The notes beneath the pieces were generated by a model that searched no databases, had not been told where the DNA came from, and saw only the letters and a list, made by a program, of their open reading frames with translations. Position numbers and translations under genes: made by a program. From positions 1 to 15,774 of the forward strand of contig CAZWHE010000095.1 in the NCBI GenBank assembly GCA_964633825.1: 15,774 nt of DNA. The letters are read 5' to 3'. Each line of letters starts with the position of its first letter. Within the stretch, counting starts at the first letter, position 1. Below are positions 7,065-12,554 of the stretch, piece by piece. The stretch comes from CAZWHE01 sp964633825. GTDB taxonomy: Bacteria > Planctomycetota > B15-G4 > CAYZWU01.

Positions 7065-7936
7065 CAGCGCCTCCAGTCGGAACCGATGTCGCCCCGGAGC
7101 CGGTAGCGTTCGAGCGCTCTCGGGCAAAGGCATTCGTCGCGGGCGGTGTACGAGGCCGCGCTTTTCAGGAGCGCCGACGCGATCGTCGGGAAGCGCTCTT
7201 CCACCGCCCGGACCCGCTCCATATCCTCTTCGCCGGCAAGTCCTTCGAAAAGGACGCCCGGGACAGGGGGTCCGTCGCTGATCCCCTCGGCCCGGTTCAC
7301 GACGAGGCAGATCGCGGCGTAACAGATCTCGAGCTCCCTGGCGAGGAAGACCTCGGGGACGAGAGTCATTCCCACCACCGTGCCGCCGAGCATGCCGAGT
7401 TTCTTCACCTCGACCCGCGTTTCGAGGCGGGGACCCTGCGTGCCCGCGTAGACGCCGCCGTCGCGGACGGGAAGGCCGATCTCTTCGAACGCATGGACGA
7501 ACCGCGGTCTGAGCCCGGGGCAGAAGGGGGCGTTCATGCGGATCACGCCGATTCCCATTCCTTCGAAAAAGGAGAAGGGGGGGGACCGCCTTTCGTCGAG
7601 CACGTCGTCGGGCGCTACGAGATCGCCCGCACCGATGCCGGCGTCGAGGCTCCCGGGCGACGACCAGGAGATGATTTTCTCGACGCCCATTTCCTTGAGA
7701 GCGAAGAGATTGGCCCGGTCGTTCACCCAGGGGGCGGCTGTTTCGTATCCCTTCTCGCCGTGGCGCGAAAGGAGCGCGAAGGGGATGCCGTCCATCTCCA
7801 TCGCGTGGATCGGGTTGCTCGTGCCGAAGGGCGTTTCACGGCAGCCGCACGAGCTCTCCCGCGCTCCCGCATCGAGAAGAGGCTCGTGGGCGGCCGACCT
7901 GGCGATCACGCCGATCGAAATGTCTTCGTTTTTCAT
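7055..7936 (-). CDS. MTAP/PNP-family nucleoside phosphorylase, probable futalosine-cleaving enzyme
   Basis: A 293-residue member of the methylthioadenosine/purine nucleoside phosphorylase family. Seen: LLSRHGEKGYE (55-65; RH at 58-59 is the conserved pair), NDRANLFALKEMGV (72-85), GSLDAGIGAGDLVAPDDVLD (95-114), TQGPRLETRVE (166-176) and VVGMTLVPEVFLARELEICY (187-206). Two departures matter. The N-terminal phosphate loop, usually IGGTG in MTAP, reads IGVIARSAAHEP (8-19). The base-recognition segment reads VVNRAEGIS (212-220), with Asn214 where adenine-specific MTAP has the Asp of TDYD and 6-oxopurine PNPs have Asn. In context, downstream of mqnC and upstream of the deaminase, it most likely removes hypoxanthine from futalosine, the job of MqnB, which is absent here. 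The start ATG has GAGGGA about 5 nt upstream and lies 9 nt after the mqnC stop. The family is certain; the substrate is inferred. Confidence 0.85.
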   Translation of the reverse strand: MKNEDISIGVIARSAAHEPLLDAGARESSCGCRETPFGTSNPIHAMEMDGIPFALLSRHGEKGYETAAPWVNDRANLFALKEMGVEKIISWSSPGSLDAGIGAGDLVAPDDVLDERRSPPFSFFEGMGIGVIRMNAPFCPGLRPRFVHAFEEIGLPVRDGGVYAGTQGPRLETRVEVKKLGMLGGTVVGMTLVPEVFLARELEICYAAICLVVNRAEGISDGPPVPGVLFEGLAGEEDMERVRAVEERFPTIASALLKSAASYTARDECLCPRALERYRLRGDIGSDWRRWWD

Positions 7937-7945
7937 CGTCGTCCC

Positions 7946-9028
7946 TCAAGACGGGGCCTCGTTCAGAATCTCGTAGGCCTGGTTTCTCTGGGCGGGACGG
8001 AAGCCCGCGCTCCCGATGAGGCGTTCGATCTCGCCGCGGCTCAGGCGGAAGGAAACACCGGCCGCGGCCACCACGTTCTCCTCGATCATGGTGGAACCGA
8101 AGTCGTTGGCGCCGAAGAAGAGCGCCGTCTGCGCCATGCCCGCGCCCTGCGTCACCCACGATGCCTGGATGTTGTCGAAGTTGTCGAGGGCGAGGCGGCT
8201 CGCGGCCAGGACGCGCAGGTATTCCTGTCCGCCCGGCTCGGCTGTGCGGCCGTTGAGCTTCGTGTTTCCGGGCTGGAAGCTCCAGGGGATGAAGGCGGTG
8301 AAACCACCCGTCTTCTCCTGGAGGGCGCGCAGGGCGAGAAGGTGGTCGGCCCTTTCTTCGATTTCTTCGCCGCAGCCGAACATCATCGTCGCCGATGTGC
8401 GGAGGCCGAGCCCGTGGGCCGTCTCCATGACACGGAGCCACTCTTTTGCCGAGCACTTCCGGGGGGATATCTTTTCTCTCGATCTTTCTGTCAGGATCTC
8501 GGCCCCGCCCCCCGGGATCGAGCCGAGCCCGGCGCGCATGAGCTCCTCGATCGTCTTCTCTATGGATATCCCTTCCAGTCGGGCGATATGAACGATCTCG
8601 GGAGGGGAGAAGCCGTGAACGTGGATTTCGGGAAACCTTTCTTTGATGAACCGGAGCATGCCGGTGTAGAAGGCGAGGGTGAGCTCGGGATGGAGACCGC
8701 CCTGGAGCAGGATCTGCGTCGCTCCGAGATCGCGTGCTTCGGAGATCTTGTCCTCCAGGGTTTGTGTCGACATGACATAGGCGTCGGCGTGCCCGGCCTC
8801 CCTGTGAAAAGCGCAGAAGAGGCACCCCGAAACACAGACATTGGTGTAGTTGATGTTCCTGTCCGCCGCGTAGGTCACAAGATCGGGAGCGCATTTTGTC
8901 CGGCGGACCGAATGCGCCCATCGGCCGAGAAGTGTGAGCGGAGTCTCCTTCGATCGGAGAAGGAAAATGATCTCGTCCCTCGTGAGGCGCTCCCGCGCTT
9001 TAACCTTTCCCCTGATCGTGTCACGCAT
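7946..9028 (-). CDS. mqnC: MqnC, cyclic dehypoxanthinyl futalosine synthase (radical SAM)
   Basis: A radical SAM enzyme that cyclises dehypoxanthinyl futalosine. 360 residues, a normal length. The cluster motif NINYTNVCVSGCLFCAFHR has C65, C69 and C72 (CxxxCxxC) for the SAM-bound 4Fe-4S cluster. NINYTNVC and WSFQPGNTKL separate it from MqnE. Other family blocks visible: LLQGGLHPEL, GLGSIPGGGAEIL, SATMMFGCGE, and FGANDFGSTMIEENVV near the C-terminus. The start ATG overlaps the mqnE stop by 8 bp (ATGCGTGA), with AGGGGGAG about 8 nt upstream. It is a paralogue of its neighbour MqnE; the two act at different steps of the same pathway. Confidence 0.95.
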   Translation of the reverse strand: MRDTIRGKVKARERLTRDEIIFLLRSKETPLTLLGRWAHSVRRTKCAPDLVTYAADRNINYTNVCVSGCLFCAFHREAGHADAYVMSTQTLEDKISEARDLGATQILLQGGLHPELTLAFYTGMLRFIKERFPEIHVHGFSPPEIVHIARLEGISIEKTIEELMRAGLGSIPGGGAEILTERSREKISPRKCSAKEWLRVMETAHGLGLRTSATMMFGCGEEIEERADHLLALRALQEKTGGFTAFIPWSFQPGNTKLNGRTAEPGGQEYLRVLAASRLALDNFDNIQASWVTQGAGMAQTALFFGANDFGSTMIEENVVAAAGVSFRLSRGEIERLIGSAGFRPAQRNQAYEILNEAPS

Positions 9029-10214
9029 GGGGCGCTCCCCCTGAATAGACGTTGTAGAGGGTGTCGCGCTCCACGGGGTCCCGGCCCGCTTCCGTGATGT
9101 AGCGTCTGAGCTCGTTTACGGGAAAGACCTGATCCGTCCGGGCGCCGGCCATGTGGGTGATCTTCTCCTCGATCACCGTGCCGTCCATGTCGTCGGCGCC
9201 GAAAGAGAGCGAGACCTGGGCGAGCTTCTTCCCGATCATGATCCAGAAGGCCTTGATGTGGGGAAAGTTGTCGAGCATGAGGCGGGCCACGGCGATGTTC
9301 TTCAGGTGGTCGATGCCGGTCGGGCCCTTCAGGCCGCTGAGCTGCGTGTTGCGGGGGTGAAATGCGAGAGGGATGAACGCCAGAAAGCCCGGGGCCCGGT
9401 CCTGGCTCTCCCTGAGGCGGACGAGGTGCTCGGCGCGCTCCGCCGCTGTTTCGATGTGGCCGTAAAGCATGGTGGCGTTCGTGGGGATTCCGAGCGTGTG
9501 GGCCGTTTCGGCAACGGAAAGCCAGCCCTCGGAAGAGAGCTTCTCGGCGCAGAGGTCCCGGCGGATCCGGTCGGAAAAAACCTCGGCTCCGCCGCCGGGC
9601 AGCGATCCGAGGCCGGCCTCGCGGAGGGCGATCAGGGTTTCGTCCACGGGCATTCCGGCGAGAGAGGCGAGATAGTCGATCTCGACGCACGTGAACGCCT
9701 GGATGTGCACGCCGGGCCTGATGTCGCGCACGGCGCGGAGCATCTCCGGGTAATACGTGAAAGGGAGCTCGGGATCGCACCCGCCCACGATGTGAAGCTC
9801 GCGGATCGGTTCGTCGATCCTGTCCTTCACCTTGCTCTCGATTTCATCGATCGTCATCCGGTACCCGCCGTCGCCAATGCCGCGCCGGCTGAATGCGCAA
9901 AAAAGGCAGGCGTTGCGGCAGATGTTGGAGTAGTTGATGTGCTGGTTATATATGTAGTAGGCCCTGTTTCCGTTCAGCCTTTCCCGGATAATGTCGGCCA
10001 GGTATCCCACGGCCGTGATATGCGGAGATTCGTAGAGACGGATCCCGTCATCCTTGGACAGCCGTTCTCCGGCCACGACTTTTTCGGCGATCCCGTCGAG
10101 CCCGGTTCCTCTGATGATGTCCTCTCTGATGATGTCCTCTCTGATGATGTCCTCTCCGATGATGTCCTCTCCGATGGTGTCCTCTCCGATGGTGTCCTTC
10201 ATCTCTTTGTCCAT
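9021..10214 (-). CDS. mqnE: MqnE, aminodeoxyfutalosine synthase (radical SAM), with an N-terminal pentapeptide repeat
   Basis: Adds the adenosyl moiety of SAM to the MqnA product, giving aminodeoxyfutalosine. 397 residues. The cluster motif is QHINYSNICRNACLFCAF (91-108), with C99, C103 and C106; then HIVGGCDPELPF, GLGSLPGGGAEVFSDRIR and SFGADDMDGTVIEEKI. Homology to the family begins only near residue 38 (LDGIAEKVVAGERLS). Residues 8-35 are six pentapeptide repeats of the type I-I-G/R-E-D encoded by a 15-bp DNA repeat. The ATG at 10214 overlaps the stop of the lipoprotein gene by 1 nt (TAATG), which suggests re-initiation; an in-frame ATG at 10202 would also keep the repeats. Neither has a convincing Shine-Dalgarno. 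A start after the repeats would need a GTG inside conserved sequence and is less likely. Confidence 0.95.
   Translation of the reverse strand: MDKEMKDTIGEDTIGEDIIGEDIIREDIIREDIIRGTGLDGIAEKVVAGERLSKDDGIRLYESPHITAVGYLADIIRERLNGNRAYYIYNQHINYSNICRNACLFCAFSRRGIGDGGYRMTIDEIESKVKDRIDEPIRELHIVGGCDPELPFTYYPEMLRAVRDIRPGVHIQAFTCVEIDYLASLAGMPVDETLIALREAGLGSLPGGGAEVFSDRIRRDLCAEKLSSEGWLSVAETAHTLGIPTNATMLYGHIETAAERAEHLVRLRESQDRAPGFLAFIPLAFHPRNTQLSGLKGPTGIDHLKNIAVARLMLDNFPHIKAFWIMIGKKLAQVSLSFGADDMDGTVIEEKITHMAGARTDQVFPVNELRRYITEAGRDPVERDTLYNVYSGGAPHA
10111..10200 (-). repeat. 15-bp tandem repeat (six units) in the 5' end of mqnE
   Basis: Six head-to-tail units start at 10111, 10126, 10141, 10156, 10171 and 10186 on the plus strand. 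The first three are identical (CTGATGATGTCCTCT); the later ones carry CCG for CTG and then GGTG for GATG, and the last ends CCTTC. On the coding strand each reads AGAGGACATCATC(A/G)G, giving five residues per unit, so the copy number can change without a frameshift. Graded divergence from one side to the other suggests recent slippage at the 10111 end. Each coding-strand unit also contains AGAGGA, a Shine-Dalgarno-like purine run. Confidence 0.95.
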
Positions 10215-10846
10215 TACTTGACCGACGTTGTGGGAAGGAGTGTGGGTGGGTTGAATTCGTCCGCGCCGGCCCTTCTCCTAATCGGAATATTGACCGATCC
10301 CCTTTCATTGGAAAGCGTGATTCCGCGTGTGTTGGCTTGAACTTCGAGGAGAAAGCATCCCTCGTCGTCCGCCGTGAGCAGGAGCATCAGGTGCGGGCGC
10401 ACTCCATGGACGGCTCCGACAGGGGTTTCGACCCTGACTGGGTGGTCGAAGGTCCAGGCATTAACGCGCACCTCGCCTTTCTGCAGGCCGAGGACCAGGG
10501 TTTTATTTCCTTCTTCCACGACGGGCCCGAGAAGGACGAGCTCGCTCTCTTTTGAAAGCTGGACCTGCACGGATTTGGCCACGTTCAAGGCGAGGATGCT
10601 GTTCAGGCTCCGGATCGTCGTACCCGCTGTCAGGAATTCCAGATCGTCTCTCTTGGTGAACGAAGTCTCACCCGGAAGGCGCACAAGAAATGGTAGCTTT
10701 GTCGTGGCAACCTGGGCCACGATATCGCCCTTCTCGATTGCGGGGTTTCCGTTGCACGTGGCGAGAAAGACGGCGGCTGCCGCGGTTATACAGAAGAGGA
10801 TCAAGAGTGATTGTTTGTGTCCGCTGTTCATATCGCCGCCGGCCAT
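10214..10846 (-). CDS. Predicted lipoprotein with FecR-like domain, first gene of the menaquinone operon
   Basis: 210 residues. A short N-terminus with one Lys is followed by a hydrophobic segment (about 14-29) ending in FLATC, a possible lipobox with Cys31 (Thr at -1 is unusual), so export and lipid anchoring are likely. The rest is beta-rich and resembles FecR-type domains: an initial strand with an LTAGTTIRSL-like turn, a run of Val/Leu strands (SVQVQLSKESELVLLG), then GLQKGEVRVNA and HPVRVETPVGAVHGVR, the FecR hallmark order. No catalytic motif is visible and the function is unknown. It is the promoter-proximal gene and its stop overlaps the mqnE start by 1 nt, so the two are probably translated together. 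The ATG at 10846 has AGGAA about 7-8 nt upstream; ATG 10831 (MNSGHKQS) is an alternative. Confidence 0.75.
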   Translation of the reverse strand: MAGGDMNSGHKQSLLILFCITAAAAVFLATCNGNPAIEKGDIVAQVATTKLPFLVRLPGETSFTKRDDLEFLTAGTTIRSLNSILALNVAKSVQVQLSKESELVLLGPVVEEGNKTLVLGLQKGEVRVNAWTFDHPVRVETPVGAVHGVRPHLMLLLTADDEGCFLLEVQANTRGITLSNERGSVNIPIRRRAGADEFNPPTLLPTTSVK

Positions 10847-10884
10847 TGCCGGTTTCCTGTTCCAACGCTCCGAGCCATCCGGTC

Positions 10885-10893
10885 ATTATAGCA
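10885..10893 (-). promoter_or_regulatory. Extended -10 promoter of the menaquinone operon
   Basis: On the minus strand 10893-10885 reads TGCTATAAT: a perfect TATAAT box with the extended TGn element. No good -35 lies at 16-18 nt; TTGCAA is 21 nt upstream. Transcription would begin near 10878, about 30 nt before the ATG at 10846. It is the only strong promoter-like site ahead of the ten-gene run. Assignment is by motif only. Confidence 0.6.
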
Positions 10894-11002
10894 TCGGCGC
10901 ATACCCCGACTTTGCAAAAAACATCGGGCACGGAAGCCGCACTCCGGCGCGAAGCTCTCCGCTCCGGCCGCCGGCTTATGCCGGTTCTTATCTTCGACGA
11001 TC

Positions 11003-11031
11003 TTGACGGCCGGAGATCCTTCTGATACTTT
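11003..11031 (+). promoter_or_regulatory. Probable sigma70-type promoter of purD
   Basis: TTGACG (11003-11008) is followed by a 17-nt spacer and TACTTT (11026-11031), preceded by TGA, an extended -10 element; GATACT (11024-11029) is an overlapping alternative. The leader would be about 40 nt. A small inverted repeat, CCGGC-TTAT-GCCGG (10971-10984), lies just upstream of the -35 and could be a protein site. The remaining DNA of this 234-bp divergent region shows no convincing gene. Confidence 0.4.
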
Positions 11032-11065
11032 CGCGATTCTACATGTCTGAGGTTCTGATTGAATC

Positions 11066-11075
11066 CCTCCGGAGG
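11066..11075 (+). promoter_or_regulatory. Strong purD ribosome binding site inside a CCTCCGGAGG palindrome
   Basis: GGAGG at 11071-11075 sits 5 nt before the purD ATG (11081) and fixes the start. The bases before it are its exact complement (CCTCC, 11066-11070), giving a 10-bp perfect palindrome. With no loop it cannot fold on itself as a simple hairpin. Confidence 0.7.
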
Positions 11076-11080
11076 AATCG

Positions 11081-12373
11081 ATGAAGGTTCTTGTCATTGG
11101 AAGCGGCGGCCGTGAACACTCTATCGTTCGCACCATTTCCCGATCACCACTCCTGACGAAGTGCTACTGCGCTCCCGGCAACGGCGGAACGTCGCGGGAA
11201 GCCGAAAACGTGGATATCTCTGCGGAAGAAACCCGGAGCCTTCTCGGGTTCGCCAAGGAGAGCGGCGTCGACCTCACCATCGTGGGGCCCGAGGCGCCGC
11301 TCTGTGCCGGCGTTGTGGACGCTTTCAAGAATGAGGGGCTCCAAATCTTCGGCCCCCGGTCCCGGGCCGCCGATCTGGAGGGCTCCAAGGCTTTCGCCAA
11401 GGAGCTCATGCGGAAGCACAAGATTCCGACGGCGAACTTCAGGACATTCAATTCCGCCGACGAGGCTCTCGCCTATGTGGAGAGCCTGCGCTCCTTCCCC
11501 GTGGTGATCAAGGCGGACGGCCTGGCCGCCGGAAAGGGCGTCGTTGTGGTCGAGAGCCGGGAGCAGGCCGAATCGGCCATCAGGAGAATCATGCTCGACC
11601 GCGTTTTCGGCGAGGCCGGCGACAGGCTTGTTATCGAGGAATTCCTCGAAGGGGACGAAGCATCGGTGTTCGCCGTCGTGGACGGCAAGACGATCACGAT
11701 TCTCGAATCGGCCCAGGACCACAAGCAGGTTTTCGACGGGGGCCGGGGGCCCAACACGGGCGGCATGGGGGCCTACTCTCCGGCTTCGCTCATCAACGGC
11801 AAGGTCTACTCGCAGGTGGAAGACCAGATCATCGTGCCCACTGTTCACGCCATGGAGAGCGAGGGGCGTCCCTTCCGGGGCATTCTCTACTACGGCCTCA
11901 TGGTGACGCGGACGGGTCCCCGCGTTCTCGAATACAACGTGCGCGGCGGTGATCCCGAGATGCAGGTTCTCATGGCCAGGATGAAAACGGATTTTCTCGA
12001 GATCGCCTTCGCAACGGCCGAGAACCGTCTCGATGAGGTCGGCCAGGTCGAGTGGGACCCGAGGCCGGCTGTTTGTGTCGTCATGTCATCGGGCGGATAC
12101 CCGGGCTCTTACGAGAAGGGTTATCCCATCGGGGGCCTTGACGAGGCCGAGGCAATGGAGGACGTGTCTGTCATACACGCGGGCACGGCCTGGAAGGACG
12201 ACGAGCTCGTCACCGCAGGCGGGAGAGTGCTGAACGTGATCGCTTTGGGCGATACCATGGCCGATGCCAGGAACAGAGCGTATCAGGCCGTGGAGAAAAT
12301 CCATTTCGAGAACAGCCATTTCCGGAAAGACATCGGCGCCAGGGCGCTCGGGTTTGTGCCCGATTCCTTTTGA
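11081..12373 (+). CDS. purD: PurD, phosphoribosylamine-glycine ligase (GAR synthetase)
   Basis: An ATP-grasp ligase joining glycine to 5-phosphoribosylamine in the second step of purine synthesis; cytoplasmic. 430 residues, full family length. Visible: N-terminal GSGGREHSI (7-15), APGNGGT (31-37), TIVGPEAPL (66-74), GPRSRAADLEGSKAFAKELM (91-110), the ATP-grasp loop KADGLAAGKGVVV (144-156), QDHKQVFDGGRGPNTGGMGA, and NVRGGDPEMQVLM for metal binding. It is transcribed away from the menaquinone operon, from its own promoter and strong ribosome binding site. Downstream it converges on the O-antigen ligase gene, with a MITE between them. No sign of truncation or unusual composition. Confidence 0.97.
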   Translation: MKVLVIGSGGREHSIVRTISRSPLLTKCYCAPGNGGTSREAENVDISAEETRSLLGFAKESGVDLTIVGPEAPLCAGVVDAFKNEGLQIFGPRSRAADLEGSKAFAKELMRKHKIPTANFRTFNSADEALAYVESLRSFPVVIKADGLAAGKGVVVVESREQAESAIRRIMLDRVFGEAGDRLVIEEFLEGDEASVFAVVDGKTITILESAQDHKQVFDGGRGPNTGGMGAYSPASLINGKVYSQVEDQIIVPTVHAMESEGRPFRGILYYGLMVTRTGPRVLEYNVRGGDPEMQVLMARMKTDFLEIAFATAENRLDEVGQVEWDPRPAVCVVMSSGGYPGSYEKGYPIGGLDEAEAMEDVSVIHAGTAWKDDELVTAGGRVLNVIALGDTMADARNRAYQAVEKIHFENSHFRKDIGARALGFVPDSF

Positions 12374-12387
12374 GCCCGGTCTTCGGC

Positions 12388-12391
12388 TTAC
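12388..12391. repeat. Left copy of the TTAC target-site duplication
   Basis: TTAC directly precedes the left terminal inverted repeat (GAGGCC at 12392). An identical TTAC follows the right terminus at 12551-12554. The pair is best read as a 4-bp target duplication made when the element inserted. It lies 15 nt after the purD stop. Confidence 0.6.
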
Positions 12392-12550
12392 GAGGCCGTT
12401 GAAAAAGTCATTCGGGCCGAAAGCGGATCTTTTGCGCCGGCTCTGCGTTGCCAAATCCTCGACGAATCCACTGATTCGCCAGCGGTTTGGCGCCTTGATT
12501 CGACATAAAATCTCTCGCTTTCGAACCCGAATCATTTTTTCAATGGCCTC
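12392..12550. mobile_element. MITE-like 159-bp palindromic insertion between purD and the ligase gene
   Basis: The two ends are inverted repeats: the left end and the reverse complement of the right end both begin GAGGCC(G/A)TTGAAAAA, and 22 of the first 25 positions match, continuing past one indel to GAAAGCG. The centre (12463-12478) is itself an inverted repeat, CGAATC-CACT-GATTCG, whose midpoint coincides with the midpoint of the element, so the whole unit can fold into one long imperfect hairpin. There is no room for a transposase, so it would be a non-autonomous element. TTAC flanks both sides. As RNA it could also act as a two-way barrier between the convergent genes. No other copy lies in this window. 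Confidence 0.75.
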
Positions 12551-12554
12551 TTAC
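12551..12554. repeat. Right copy of the TTAC target-site duplication, containing the ligase stop codon
   Basis: TTAC directly follows the right inverted repeat ending GGCCTC at 12550. On the minus strand its first three bases are the TAA stop of the O-antigen ligase gene, so the gene ends exactly at the insertion boundary. Confidence 0.6.

Noticed and set aside
7493..9097. Long plus-strand open frame (534 codons) opposite mqnC and the MTAP-like gene
   Set aside because: It is antisense to two clearly conserved genes, has low-complexity Arg/Gly/Glu-rich content and no family motif; it is a GC-rich shadow frame.
10111..10200. CRISPR-like or phase-variable repeat
   Set aside because: Units are contiguous without spacers and are 15 bp, a multiple of three, so neither a CRISPR array nor on/off frameshift switching fits.
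12374..12550. Coding sequence in the purD-ligase gap
   Set aside because: Open frames here are short and run through the palindrome; the sequence is explained by the MITE-like element.
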